Position numbers and translations under genes: made by a program. Shown piece by piece: positions 1 to 12,049 of a DNA stretch of 64,000 nt. The notes under the pieces are model-generated. The model saw only the letters and a program-made list of their open reading frames with translations, did not search any database and was not told the DNA's origin. Source of the DNA: Toxonevra muliebris (taxonomy: Eukaryota > Arthropoda > Insecta > Diptera > Pallopteridae). Each line of letters begins with the position of its first letter. Position 1 is the first letter of the stretch. Location: positions 112,007,388 to 112,071,387 of the forward strand of contig OY829326.1 of NCBI GenBank assembly GCA_963691655.1, read 5' to 3'.

Positions 1-408
1 TGTCATATTAATAGACTTGAGCGGATTCAAAGAGTCTTTATTCGATTTGCATTGCGTTGTCTTCATTTTGCCGAGCCCATTCCCTCTTACAATGCTCGTT
101 GCATGCTCATCGATCTAAAGTCCTTGAACAACAGAAGAACTATCTTGTCTCTCATGTTTGTTTATGACATCATTGTTGGTTTTGTTGATTGTCCTGCTCT
201 TCTAGAACTAATCAATTTTAATATTCCAACTAGAGATTTGCGTCATTCAGCTTTATTTTATGTTGGGTTGCGACGATCAAATTATGCCTCTTTTGCTCCA
301 ATTTCTGGAGCCTTAACTGAGTTTAATTCTATTTCTAATTCCTTGGTTTTAGATTTCTCGGTTACTAAAGTTTCATTTAAAAACCTACTCAATGAATTCT
401 ATCCTTAA
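1..408 (+). mobile_element. C-terminal end of a Jockey/CR1-type non-LTR reverse transcriptase
   Basis: An open frame enters from the window edge and ends at a TAA at 406-408. It gives about 135 residues of the region downstream of the reverse transcriptase palm. Recognisable pieces are RLERIQRVFIRFAL, a Pro-rich YNAR segment, SLNNRRTILSLMFVYDI, and the INFNIPTRDLRHSALF block that typically closes Jockey-type ORF2. The same layout occurs in the minus-strand remnant at 31061-31400. No catalytic motif lies in the visible part because the element continues beyond position 1. The frame has no internal stop here, so this copy may be younger than its neighbours. Family assignment is by pattern, and the exact clade cannot be decided from the tail alone. 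Confidence 0.8.
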
Positions 409-519
409 GCTTGTCTTAAATCTATTTTTATTTTTAATTAATTTTAAGTTACTATTGTTTTAGTCTGTAAGGAATTTTTTATAATTTTCATTGACTCAAT
501 GAAATAAATAAATAAATGT
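409..519 (+). mobile_element. 3' UTR and tail of the Jockey-type element
   Basis: After the stop codon comes a short T-rich trailer containing GTCTGTAAGGA and then ACTCAATGAAATAAATAAAT. A GTAAGG... GATGAAATAAATAAATAAAT tail is also seen in reverse orientation at 52484-52538. This supports reading it as the element's true 3' end. The target duplication cannot be checked because the 5' end lies outside the window. Confidence 0.65.
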
Positions 520-669
520 TCGTATACTCGTATAATAAGATTTTTTAAATAGCATGAAAAAATCACAATCAGTTGAGTCACCCTCTGAGTCACTGTATTA
601 TGTTCTATGAAAAAAACATAGTTCATCTGATTTTAATTAAACAAATATTTAGAGGAAGTGTTTTTGATT

Positions 670-1333
670 TTTTGAGAGTTTTGCAGAGACCGAAACAAAT
701 GGTGCAATCAAAACTTCCCAGCCATGCGCAGTCATCAAAGATGTGTGTGGCCTGGCATTATCATGGTGGAACACAACACCTGTTTTGTTGCCCAATTATT
801 GTCGCTCTTTCTTGATTGCTTCATTCAAACGGTCGAGTTGTGAGCAGTAGAGATCAGAATTGACTGTTTGGCCAGGTTGTAGCAACTCATAATAGACAAT
901 TCCCTTCCAATCCCACCAAATACTCAACATAACCTTGTTTGCCGTCAATCCAGGTTTTGAAGTCGTTTGTGGAGGGTCACCGGTCTTTGACCATGATTTT
1001 TTTCGCTTAATATTCTCGTATGTAATACATTTTTCATCGCTCGTAATGATTTGTTTCAAAAATAGTTAAATTTCGTTGCTTTTCAGGAGCGTTTCTTTGT
1101 GTTAATTTATGTGTCACCTAAACATCGAGCTTCTTTGAGTAGCCAGCCTTTTTTAAATGATTCCAAACTAGCATGCGGTTGATTTTTAGTGCCTCCGCTA
1201 TCTCCTGACAGCTTGCGTGCCTGTCTTGCTCCACCAGTTGCAAAATTTCATCACCTTTTTCCAATTTTTTTCGTACTGACGGACAAGATATCAGAATAAA
1301 GCTATTATCAGCTATAGATTTATATAAAATCAA
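670..1333 (-). pseudogene. Dead mariner-family transposase
   Basis: On the minus strand the N-terminal piece (1118-1333) carries a helix-turn-helix, ASCQEIAEALKINRM, then HLKKAGYSKKL. After a frame change, the catalytic domain (796-1059) shows the first Asp in ITSDEKC, where the usual Trp is Cys. It continues with KPGLTANKVMLSIWWDWKGI and LQPGQTVNSDLYCSQLDRL, all typical of mariner (DD34D). Past an in-frame TAA at 796-798 the second Asp survives in FHHDNARPHTSL (about 735-777). The segment with the third Asp is not recognisable. There are at least three in-frame stops (after KKLDV, before LFLKQI, and after KERQ) and one frameshift. I found no convincing terminal inverted repeats. Confidence 0.85.
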
Positions 1334-1620
1334 TTATTTTTTCATAACAAATTATGAAAAAACAATACGGGAAGCAAACAATTTTGGGTGCTTTGACTTG
1401 CATCATATTATAGGTGCAATTTTTGATTTTTCCATTAATTTTATTGGGGTCTTTTTTGATTTATTTTTGTGGTATCTTTTTATAGTTTAGAGCTCATATC
1501 ATTTCAATAATTGACCCCTTATGAAAATAGGAAAGTTATTTTTCATTTTCAGTTTCGTGCCATTATTCATTGGGGCCAAATTTCACGGAACCGCTGATTA
1601 CTGCAGTGACTAGACGGCAT
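1334..1620. other. A+T-rich intergenic sequence
   Basis: No frame, repeat end or RNA signal is supportable. It may include the 5' leader and end of the mariner copy, but no terminal inverted repeat could be paired. Confidence 0.5.
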
Positions 1621-1623
1621 TTA

Positions 1624-1705
1624 AGGGTTGGTTTAGGTTGGAGTGGTTATTTAGTGACACACTTAGGCCAAGACGGCCCATTGTGAAACTACATGATTGG
1701 ACCTA
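1624..1705 (-). mobile_element. 3' terminal scrap of a GTTAGG-ended non-LTR retrotransposon
   Basis: The plus strand reads GGTTTAGGTTGGAGTGG, then ACACACTTAGGCCA and CCCATTGTGAAAC. This is the same order as the 3' end of the RNase H retrotransposon at 8016-8100 (GGTTAGGTTGCAGTGG, ACACTTAAGCAC, CATTGTGATACCAC). It is therefore a short, diverged, 5'-truncated tail in minus orientation. No coding part remains. Confidence 0.55.
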
Positions 1706-2699
1706 CAGTTTAACCCCGGTTCCGAATGCTGGTCATTGAAGGGTTAAGGATGTGTACATATTGCACCCTAAGTTATGTTGACAGGCTAATGACAGCAGCT
1801 ACCCATTTGATAGCTATTAATGTAGTTTTGCCATGTGCTTTATTTTTTCTTGAAAGATGACAAAGCAAATACTTTTTATTTTTCGTATAAACTTGTGCGA
1901 ATGACTAAGCAAAATGTTTTCTAGTATTTCGTTTTGGATATGGGAACATATGTGAAACAATTAAATTTTATTAATGAATTACTAGATGAGAACCACAGTA
2001 AATGGTAGTTTTATTTCGCTTGAACGATGATGTTGATATTTTGATAATTGACAAATTGCGAATTGACATTTGCAATTTTTTCTTAGTAGTTAATTTGAGT
2101 TTGTTCAGTTATATTAATTCACTGGAATATATTTGAGAGTGGAAAGGAAGGTCATTGTCCTTTTGTAAATTGAAGTTCAGAAGACTTGCAGTGAGGCTAT
2201 AAAATTAATGAAGGAAAAGCAAAGGTTAAAATGAAAATGTTTCTAATATTTTGTAGGGCTGATTTTTCGAAATTGTGTAGTAACGATTAAGATATAAACG
2301 TTAGTTCATAAACGAGACAGTTTTTTCTTTTCAGAACTTTATTTTTTGGGATATTGCCAATTTTTTCTGTAGGAGTAGCGCGCGAAAAAAAAATTCCTTG
2401 AATTTTGCACTATGTCGACTAAATTCCATTCATATATATCCCATAGCATCGGGAAACATAAATGTGAAATCAATCGGTTGCTTTCGCTCTTCACTGTGCA
2501 CGTTCTTTCACTTGTGTCGCGCATCTGATCGAAATGGGCCAAAATTCAAATCGGAACAAAAGAGTAAAAATAAATATATTATTCTAGTTTTTTTACATGC
2601 AATTAGCTTTGTGTAGTTGAAAAGGACTTAAACTAATAAAGAAATACAAAATACAGTTCAATTAATTTTTTTTTGTTGATTGGGATGGCTTTGAAATGC

Positions 2700-4025
2700 A
2701 CCGCAAATTTCATGTAACGTTAAAGAATTTTTTTTACAGAAAGTTTTTTCTGATAGATCTAACAAAACAAAAATTGGGAACGAGGTACTTTTTTTCGAGA
2801 ACTTTTGACCTAGGTTCTAGATACAGACTGCATTTTTTTTTAAATTATTCAATTTCCTCGCTGTATTGGCCATCAAACTTATGTAATGTTAAAGACCAAT
2901 TTCGTTGAAAAAATTTTACTTTGTGATTCGGCGTAAAAACATAATTTACTGTTCTCAGAAACCTCTGAGCCGGGCATAGAGTCACCAGACGTACTGATTT
3001 AGTCAGTATATGTACTGATTTTCTTGGATTTTTTTTTTTTTTAAAGTACTGATTTTAAAATTCTGAAATCTTTACGCAAGCCTAGCCATTTTTGGATTTT
3101 GCATTATTTTAGTACTGAGTTTTGTAATCTTAATAACGTTTTTGGTCTTTTTATTAATTTTTTTATCAATTTTGAATTCTTTTAATGAAAACTAGACAGA
3201 AATATAGGTTTTTTAAAATTCCCAACTTAAGAAAAAATATAAGTTTTTTTCGATTCCACTGAAAGAACTTTCAGTTCATTGTTCACTTTTTAGAGGAAGG
3301 AAAGAAACAAACTTGCTTCAATGAGTATATAACGTGACCTAATAATCAAAAGTAAAAATCTATATATATCTGGAAAATGTACTGATTTGTACTGATTACA
3401 TTGTATTTAATTCAAGTCCAATATTCTAATTTTTTAGATAAAAATAAATATCTGATCTGTTAGTTCTATGAGTTTTTTGATATTCTTCTGTCATCATTGT
3501 TCATTCAAAGCCTATTAATTTTAATAACTGAATAGAAATGTGAACTGCCAAATTTGGAAGAAATTTGCAAAAATTTTTTCCAAATCAAAAATATTAAAAA
3601 TAAATGTACTTTGTATGGAATTTATAAAAAAAAAATCGAGAAAAAAAGACTTTTTTTTTAAATTTTATCAGTTGATCTGGAAATTGTTGTACGTCAATGA
3701 CGTGTTTTAGAGAATAAAAAAATGAAGTTTATGACCTTCTTAGCCGAAAACCCTTAAAAATATGGAATTTATCGTGTTTTTTGCACCAAAGCGCACCCTA
3801 GCGGCCGTTGTTGGTAAAAATAAACTACAGATTCAGATTCCTCGTACCCAAAAACTCCCAGAAAGACCTTTTGATAGTTAAAATATTTGCATTTAAATGA
3901 TAAATATTTGTTTTTTTTTCCACCTTCTAGCAGTTTTTAGTTTTTTATTGCATCATATTTTCTTGTTTCTCAAAATAAAATCGCTATGTAACGTTATAGA
4001 CTTTTTCATGTAACGTTAAAGACCC
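2700..4025. repeat. A+T-rich stretch with short repeated motifs
   Basis: Two short motifs recur. ATGTAACGTTAAAGA is at 2712 and near 4008, with variants ATGTAATGTTAAAGAC at 2881 and TATGTAACGTTATAGAC at 3985. GTACTGATTT occurs near 2991, 3011, 3046 and twice near 3379-3395, with a variant at 3111. No coding frame is convincing. The arrangement suggests a decayed element or satellite-like sequence, but no boundaries could be set. Confidence 0.4.
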
Positions 4026-4029
4026 GCCT

Positions 4030-7000
4030 ATTTTCATGTCCATGTAAAAAAAATTTGATTTCATGGGATATTTTCGACATATTTGCAAAAATAAAGAAAA
4101 AAAATTGGTCATATACATAAGTACTTGCAAATATAAGTTTTCTTATAAATGTACTACATAACCCTTTTAATCCCAAATAAAAAATTGTTAAAAATGAAGG
4201 TATTCGATTTGCATTATTCAACATCATGGCAATAACAATATCGAAGATTACTCTTTTTTTGTTTGATTGAAGATCGTTAACGTTTAAATATTTTCAGAGT
4301 CTACCCTCACAAATTAGAGACCTCTGAAAGAGTTAATGTGTTATTATTTTGAATGATTCGAATATAAGAGTATTTGTATGGAGCTAGATTTTGATACCTG
4401 AATTGAACGTGCTTAATGCCGGAGCCATAAGAATGCTGTTAAACCTTTCATCAGGATAATTCAAACAAAAGTGCAACAATTTCATTTAGACTTTTAACCA
4501 ACACTTTTTATGGCTAGGGAATTTTTCTATATTAGAAATTGAGTTGCCGATGAATTGGGCATATAAAATATTCGATGTAGATTAGATAAGAACAATTGAA
4601 TATAACCCAGACCAAGTGGTGCCAATTTGCATAACGATATTTTTGAGATTGCACTCTGAAAGTTTGGAGATTGAAAATAGCCACATCCGCTTGCCATATA
4701 TACTATAAACAGTAAGTAGTCATTTAATATGAATATTATAAAAAAGCCTTATTAATTTTTCTCCTATAACTACATATATAAATAAGATACAGAAAAAATA
4801 TTCTTTTTATTTTCCCACACTTTGTGGCAAAATGTTTTAAAGCCATAAAGACTAATAAGCGAAATTGATTTTTTCATTCTTACCACATTACATATGGATA
4901 TACAAAATAAATACAGAAAAATATGAAAAAAAGTAATTGAAATTTTTTTTCACGGGAAAAAAGAAAAATTTTAATGCAATTTGTAATTTTCTTCTTTTTT
5001 TTTTAAATGTGTTATGAGCATGTGTGCGTGCGTGCAGCAATTGCGGCAAATAAATTTAGCAGAAGTAAATGGCAAAAGAAAAACATGCAAATGCGAAGCA
5101 ACGAGGCTAAAGTGATGCCCTTAAATGAAGAGGTGAAGGAGAGTAAAAGGCTGAAATACACGCACAAGGTTTCTCCTACATACATAGCTTAATATATGAA
5201 GATATGAAAAATTATACACATAAAAACACAGACTTATTCTCACTCACAGTGTTGCCAAATCAGTGCTTTTTCCAGATCAGACTTGGTGGATTTCTAAAAA
5301 TAAATTCACTTATTGGCAGTGTTTTTGTTTTTCTGATTTTAATACACTGTTTACGTCACTCAATAATATTTTTTCTCATATTTTGCGTGCATATTTTCAT
5401 TTGCTTTGTTTACAATGAAAACTAAAAAGCGTTTCGTGTTTTTTATCTTTGAGTCGAGAGAAAATGTGTCCCAAATTGTCAATTTTATTATTGCTTTGAA
5501 GTCATTTGAGTTTGTGACTGTGTATTCTGTAACATAATATTTTCTTTTTTCTAAGAAATTTTGGCGGGAAGGTCAAAAATGTTAGATGGAAGGTTCAGAA
5601 GGAGCCTCTGCTCCGCCGCTGCTATCTGTGTGTGTCTTATAAAAGCAAATTGATCACTTTATGAACAACAAAAATTATATTGAGCAGTCGTCATTTCGTT
5701 GAGCGTATTATTTTTCTATTACTTCAGCTCAACATGTTGCTGAGCGGAGGTCGTTTTCTGAACGAAACCATTGATGAATTTTACACGGTCTGCAGGTAAA
5801 ATTTTATATTTTAAGTTTTTGATGTATTTCTGGATTAACGTCAAGTGAAAAAAAAATATGAAAAATTCTGAATTTTTTTTGACAGTTTTTTCAAGTGAAA
5901 CAAAAATATTCTTATTTTATATTCCCTTGACTGAAGAACGAAGACTCTTTACAAAAAATAAAAATTTGAATTGTAATATATACAGATGATTCCCGAAAAT
6001 TCCGGGATTTTGCGTTTTCATGACTAGAAGCGAGTGGCAAATAAAACGTAGCTAAAATATGTGTAGCAACAATTCGCGAGCTCTTAACATACAATAAAAT
6101 TTTGATTTAGAAAGCAGGCATTTGAGGTGTTGAGCAGAAGAGCAGAAAATAGTGCCCAAAAACCAAAAAATTTATGTTTATTCCGATACGAATGGTCAGA
6201 TTAAATGTAAAAAATACTAGGTACATAAGAACAAGCATTGATTACAGCATCTAAATTTGATTTATTTATGGGTCACTTAAAACACCCTCATGACCACTTC
6301 TTTCATTAATGTTAAACAACTTGTTCTCCTGATAAATGAAAAAAATTATTCTGGCTTCAGTATACTTCCAGTCATTTCTGGAAAGAAATTTGGAGGAAAA
6401 TGGGGATTTCCGATAGTCAAATACCACCATCCTTGTGAGTAGGACTAAAAATTCTTAGTGTAATTAGAATGGAGTTAGTGTTTTTGACTGACCCAAACAC
6501 CATTGAAAGCCGAAGGACCTAATTAAGAAAAGTGAGCAGTATGCCCAACAGACTTTTCGCTTCACTGGAAGAAAAAAGGGGCTCACCCGGCTATCCGCAA
6601 TTTTATGTTTTCAATCCCGGTATTTTTGAGAAAAAAGAAGACCGTAGGTATATCAATAACTTAATTTTTCAAAAAAAAGAAGCGTTTTTTTTTGCAAATT
6701 TGGCAACACTGCTCACTCACTCTCTCATATATGTATGTATGCATGTAACATATACCACAAAATGCCCCATGCTGCCGCCGCATATTGAGGAATATATAAA
6801 AATATTGAAATATATTTTAATTTGAATATGAAACGCGCCAATAAAATAATAAAAAAAAATATCAACTCCAACACCAAAGTGGCAACTTTCATTGCAGTTC
6901 ATGCTCGCCATTCACTCGTCTGTCTATCTCTCTGGCTCGATGTCTGTCTGTTTGTCAGTTTATTGCAAAAGCATAAATGTCAATTTGGCTTTTAGTTGTT

Positions 7001-8000
7001 TTTTTTATATATATATATATTTTTATGAAGATGTCAGTTGCCGTAAGGGAATTGAGGTTTAATTGAAATTGCCACAATTAATTTAAATTTAATAAAGTGA
7101 TTTTCATTACTATTCATTCACACATTCATTTATTCTTTCATTCAAAAATTTGTTTTTTTTTCTTCCCATTGATCTTTATTAATTATTAACAGATAAACCT
7201 AATAATATTATATTCCAAATTTAATACATACAATGTTAATAATGTTAATGCAAGCTGTTAAGTGTTTTACTATTAAGCAGCAATATTGATCTTCTCCACA
7301 TCTCTACACACAAAAATACTCAATCAAATTTCAATTAAAACTAGCCAAACTTTTTCCTTAATAAGCATACTTACATGTAAATCAATATCCTTCTACTAAA
7401 TTAATATTAAAAGACAATTCTTTTTTGTTTTTTGTTACATGTTCGTAGCTAAAATTAACAATTCCATTCATTAAATGCTAGATTTTTTAATTAATTAACA
7501 TACTACTTATTTTGACATTATTTTTATTGTTGCTTCCATCAATTGTTGGTTATTGCTTGTTGATTTGTAAATTGTATTTTAATTATGCTTTCATTTGATA
7601 AGTTTACATAACTCCTCGCCTATCCAGGTCTAAACTAATTTACATTTTAATAGTAGATACTTACCATTAGTTGCAATGTCATGTTTATTTTTCTCTCACA
7701 TAATTGAAGGTGAATAATAGCAACCAAATTTAATTAATTTATTTTTTATTGATCGCTTACTATGAAATCGTGTTAAGTAATTGAAATTAAATTAATTGGG
7801 TTAATTAATTTATAAACAAAAAATTGATTTTTTTTTATTCGTCTAAAAAACAATTTTTCGATTATCCCATAAAAATTTGGTTTTTATCAAACAAAAAGAG
7901 AAATGAACTTTAATCCTTCCGGAAAATGAATGCTCAAAAATCAAACAATTTTTGTTATTTAAAAAGAAATATGGAAGAAAGAAATAAACAACATAAGTAC
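4030..8000. other. Long gene-poor A+T-rich interval
   Basis: Open frames here are short and have unstructured composition. Simple sequence includes a TA run near 7004-7020 and CATATATGTATGTATGCATG near 6725. The phrase TTGCCAAATC (5253) and GGCAACACTG (6703), common in fly intergenic DNA, also occur. I see no gene, RNA or bounded element. Confidence 0.5.
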
Positions 8001-8015
8001 ATACATACAATAAAA
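8001..8015. repeat. Left copy of 15-bp target-site duplication
   Basis: ATACATACAATAAAA here is repeated perfectly at 9022-9036. The two copies exactly bracket the truncated retrotransposon at 8016-9021. Confidence 0.85.
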
Positions 8016-9021
8016 GGTTAGGTTAGGTTGCAGTGGCAGCCTTCTGCTTGAAAGCACACTTAAGCACATTTAGGCTCATTGTGATACCACAGTACGGCGC
8101 GACTCCCCCATTTACGGATTGGAGAACCATGAGGATTCCATAAGGAATCTGGCTATGTCCTTAATATTTACGGATGATAGCTCGGACAGACTAGTGAAGA
8201 AAGGTGAGCCCAGGAGTTTTAGTCTCCTCCTGGCCAGGGATGGGCATTTGTACATGAAATGGAGGACTGTTTCTTCCTCCTCCTCAGAGCCGCAGCCCCG
8301 ACAGAAGTCATTGAATGGCAGTCCTAGTCGTGCACCATGTCTCCCCATTATGCAGTGTCCCGTGAGCACCGAAGTCGTTATGCTGATGGAGCTTCTGCTT
8401 AGGTTGAGTAGCTGTCTAGTTCGTTTATTGTCCATAGTGGTCCATGTTAGCCTGGTAATACCACAGGTATGCTCCGCTACCCAGGATCTTTTTGCTTCCT
8501 CAAGGTAGTTTTGCTTAATGGCTAATTTAATAGACGTAAGAGGGACACCAATTGTGCAGGAAGGTGATATATCTGTAAGCTGCGAGCCCTGTTTTGCTAA
8601 CTCGTCGTCATTACAGTTACCTGAAATATCCATATGTTCAGGCACCCAATATAGGTGGACCTGCGAGTGACTCGACAAAATGTTGAGTGAAGATCGGCAG
8701 TCGAGAACAAGCTTTGATGTAGTGAAAACACCGGCAAGGGACTTGATTGCTGCTTGGCTGTCCGTGTAGATGCAGATATTCTTATCGAATGAATCGTTGC
8801 GAATAAGCCACTTGGACGCTTGATAGATAGCCATTACTTCCGCCTGAAAAACTCTGCAATGGTCAGGAAGTCGGAAAGAGAGTCTGAGATCTAACTTACT
8901 AGAGAAGATGCCACAACCGACTCTTTCCTGCGATTTGGATCCATCTGTATAGATGTCAATTGAATTGTCAGTGACCACCTCGTCATTAACCCATCTCTCT
9001 CTACTGGGGATATGGGTGAAG
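8016..9021 (-). mobile_element. 5'-truncated RNase H-bearing non-LTR retrotransposon (R1/LOA/I-like)
   Basis: A minus-strand frame (8112 to about 9020) encodes the C-terminal part of ORF2. The RNase H domain shows its first Asp in IYTDGSK, the Glu in FQAEVMAIYQASKWL, the second Asp in IYTDSQAAIKSL, and the last Asp region in HMDISGNCNDDELA. WVPEHMD stands where WVPGHMD is usual. A Cys/His knuckle follows: CRGCGSEEEEETVLHFMYKC. The frame is intact to its stop. The 3' UTR runs 8111 to 8016 and ends in CCTAACC (minus sense). The 5' end is truncated at 9021, inside the domain linker. A perfect 15-bp duplication flanks the 1006-bp insert, so this was a target-primed insertion. Confidence 0.92.
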
Positions 9022-9036
9022 ATACATACAATAAAA
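9022..9036. repeat. Right copy of 15-bp target-site duplication
   Basis: It is identical to 8001-8015 and follows directly on the truncated 5' end of the retrotransposon. Confidence 0.85.
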
Positions 9037-9053
9037 ATATTTTTATATTTTTA

Positions 9054-10810
9054 GTTAGGTTAGGTTAGTTTAGAGGGATGTGCTCAGAAAGCCTGAGCGT
9101 CCACGGGGGCCAAAAATTGGTCTATTATTATGTCCGTATGCATTTGGAATCCTCCACCTACGAACCTGATCTTAAAGAACTCTACTCATCCTGAAACCTC
9201 TTAGTACTATTAACGAACCTTTCAAGGTCAGTTGGTAGAGTCTTCGTCAGGTCCTCCAGTTCTTCAAATAGTTTCCTAGAAAGCGGAGCTTACGGATTTG
9301 GAGATTAGGGCATTTACAGTGAAAGTGGTGGATGATCTCATGTTCTTCTTCAACTTCACAGCTTCTACAGAAGTTTGGTGCTACGACTCCAATTCTTAAA
9401 GCCATTGCGCCAATAGCACAAAAGCCTGTGAGTATTCCAGCTAAAACTCGAGTTTGTTTTCTTTTTAAACAAATAAAATTCTGAGTTCTTTTCTTATCAA
9501 GAGAAGGCCATAAGCTTCGGACTCTCTTACAGTCACTCCGGGATTGTCAGGATCTGGTCTAGGCTTGATTTCACAGTTCCCATTGGTATATTTAATGACA
9601 CCAGTTCATTTTTGGGATCTAAGGCTGCTCCCATTCTTGCTAGTTCATCAGCTTTTTCGTTTCCTTCGATATTGCTTTGTCCGGGAACCCAGTTGAGTTT
9701 GACTTGATGGGTGTTGCTTATTTCCTTAAGTGCGTTAAAGCAGCTTAATACTGCTTTAGATCTTATAATCGTATTATCCAGTGTCTTGATTGCTGCTTGG
9801 CTGTCCACAAAAACAAGGTTGCTTGAAAGATACTACAGTAATCAGGGAGTTTATAAGATTCCATGATTTTTAGTGAATTGCAAAAAACTCCAGATCCAGC
9901 ACCCTCTTCCATTTTTGGCCCATCAGTGTAGAAATGAAGATCGTTGCTGGTAATGACCGCATTATCTTTCCATTCTTGTTTGCAGGGTATGATGGTCAAG
10001 AAGTTTCTTTCTACTACCACTTGTGGTTTGAAATAGTCCGTAGTTCTTTTGGTTTCTGCTGTGCTATAGTTGTTTAGGATGGACGCGTGTCCAACAACGT
10101 TTTACTTCCAAAACTTCATTTCCCTTAATCGGATGGCTGTTTTAGCTGCTGTATACCTGAGGTATTTGTTCAGGGGGTGGAAAGTGAAGAAGCATTTCCA
10201 ACCCCGCTTGAGGCGTTTTGCTCCAAGCTCCTGTAACTCGTAAGCATGCTAATCTCTGAACTTTTACAAGCTAGTTGAGATAGCTAATTTTGTCTGCTGC
10301 ATTCCACCATACCAACGATCCATAGGTAAGTACAGGACGTACGACGGCTGTGTACATTCATTGGATTAGACGCGGACGTACGCCCTATCGTTTACCAAAG
10401 GTTTTCTGGCATGCGTAGAAAGCGCATAGCTCCTTCTTTTTCCTTTCTTCGATATTCTTCTTCCAGCTAAGCTTGTTATCAAGAATAACTCCTAAATATT
10501 TTGCCTAAGATGAAAGTTCTAGAGTGATACCGTCAAGTTTCGTTAGTTCGAAGTGTGGTACCTTATATTTCTTTGTGAACAGAACAAGTTCGGTTTTAGA
10601 GACGTTTACTCCTAAGCCGTTTGGTTCCGCCTCCATGAGTGCATTTGCTCATGATTACCACGCCATCTGCATTATTACTCATTACATCATTACTCTGTTT
10701 TGCTCAAATACTGTAAGAATCTGGTTGACGACAAGTAACCAAAGTAGAGGTGACATGACCCCACCTTGTGGTACCCTTCGTGTGACCAGTTTCCTTGTTG
10801 TACTAGTTGC
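9054..10810 (-). pseudogene. Degenerate RT/RNase H non-LTR retrotransposon, related to the 8.0-kb copy
   Basis: In minus orientation from 10810, RT motif 4-5 is readable as RRVPQGGVMSPLLWLLV. The catalytic YADD region has become NADGVVIM, and much of the palm after it is deleted. It resumes at GLGVNVSKTELVLFTKKYK, then AKYLGVILDNKLSWKK and TAVVRPVLTYGSLVWW. RNase H follows with FYTDGPK (9763-10020), a deletion after IFQA, and VDSQAAIKTL plus WVPGQSNIEGNEKADELA (9533-9808). The 3' end has GTTAGGTTAGGTTAG at 9054 (plus sense), as in the neighbouring element. At the 5' side the frame stops abruptly where DD37E copy 1 begins (10811). Stops, frameshifts and loss of the second Asp of YADD make it inactive. 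Confidence 0.85.
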
Positions 10811-11965
10811 TAAGGAGTGAGATCGAAAAAATCTTAGCATATATAAAATTCAATAATTTTTAAACGGTTGAACTTAGAGTTTTGATTTTTTTTATTTAAT
10901 TGATAATATTTTACAAATTACAGAAAAATATCACTTTTATAGTTCTAACCACTATTTATGAACTCGTGGACCTTTTTTGGTTAGCCTTCCATTAGAGATT
11001 TGATAGTTGTTTCAGACACCTTTTTGGAACAGTTTGCACATCTCCTTTTAAAATCTTCGATATTTTGGGACACCTTTTTTGTTTTCTTTAAGTTTCTTTT
11101 CACAAGAGCCCAATATCTTTCCACTGGTCTTAGCTCCGGACAATTTGGAGGATTGGCCTCTCTTGGTACAAAAACTATGTTATTACTTTGGTCCCATCCA
11201 GAGCTTTCTTGCCGTAGTGACATGATGCCAAATCGGGCTAAAAATAGTGGACTCATTGTGTTCTCTTATGAAAGGAAGAAGTCTTTTTTTCAAACATTAT
11301 TTGATGTATATTTCGGAATTTATAGAGCCCATTGTAACAAATGACTTGCTTCTTTTGCCGCATCTGCATATAGCTTGCCATACCAGGAATTTTTTGGGAT
11401 ATTTGTCTGCTTTTGGATTCTAAATTGTTCTTCGACATTTTCTCGAGCATTAGCAACATAAAAATTTTGACCCGTAAGCTGCGCAAAATCTGCCAGTACA
11501 TACGTTTCGTCGACCATTATACAACATTAATATTTTTGTATGAAATTCGATTTTAATTTCCGAACCCTACTTTTGGCATCTTACATTTTTACAGCATTCC
11601 TGTCTGGAACCTTTTGGGCTTTGTATATTTTCAAACCTGCATTGGCTTTAACTTTTCGCACAAAATAGTCAGAGCACTGGGCTAACCGGGCAGCTTTTCT
11701 ACCAGATGTGTTTGGAGATCTTTTCAATATGCTTTCTATTTTCTTGGCTTTCCCAATATCATGTGGTCCTTGTTTTCTTCCCGAACCAGGTTTCCTATCG
11801 ATGGTCAAATTCTCCTAAAACTGTTTAATAACATTGGAAACAGTTTGACGGCAAACCTTCAATTCTTTAGCCAATTTTTTGTGGGACCAATTTGGATTTT
11901 TTGAAAATTTTTAATAATTTTAAGACGTACTCCTTTTCCTTCACTTAGTTTGATCAAACTCATAA
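10811..11965 (-). mobile_element. ITm-DD37E transposon copy 1, defective and 3'-flank truncated
   Basis: The left end AAGGAGTGAGATCGAAAAAA (10812) matches the left end of copy 2 at 45258, so this is the same family. Minus-strand pieces are an N-terminal HTH segment (11581-11808: DRKPGSGRKQGPHD, GRKAARLAQCSDYFVRKVKA), the first catalytic Asp region VDETYVLADFAQL (11320-11517), and the C-terminal catalytic part NNIVFVPREANPPNCPEL with RPVERYWALVKRNL (10981-11256). A one-base deletion relative to copy 2 and a TAG in the FWPD motif break the core. Homology to copy 2 stops near 11962 and no right inverted repeat is found. It lies against the truncated RT sequence at 10810, so it probably inserted into that retrotransposon. 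Confidence 0.85.
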
Positions 11966-12049
11966 ACAAAGTAAACTAAAATTAGTGTTACAGTTGCCCT
12001 CTTCAAAAAAACGGATCTTGCTGATCTCAAATAGAAACGATTTTTACTA

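Noticed and set aside
1711..1750. Very short TTAA-CCCC..AAGGG-TTAA unit as a MITE
   Set aside because: Only about 30 bases lie between the TTAA words and the inverted match is four to five bases, so chance is likely.
8119..8508. 129-residue plus-strand frame
   Set aside because: It is the shadow of the RNase H retrotransposon ORF on the minus strand.
10524..10820. 98-residue plus-strand frame
   Set aside because: It is antisense to the reverse-transcriptase remnant. The minus-strand motifs (VPQGG, SKTELVLFTK) explain the sequence.
11000..11344. Plus-strand frame of 114 residues and its counterpart at 45406-45693
   Set aside because: They are antisense to the DD37E transposase copies. Similarity between them only reflects the shared element.
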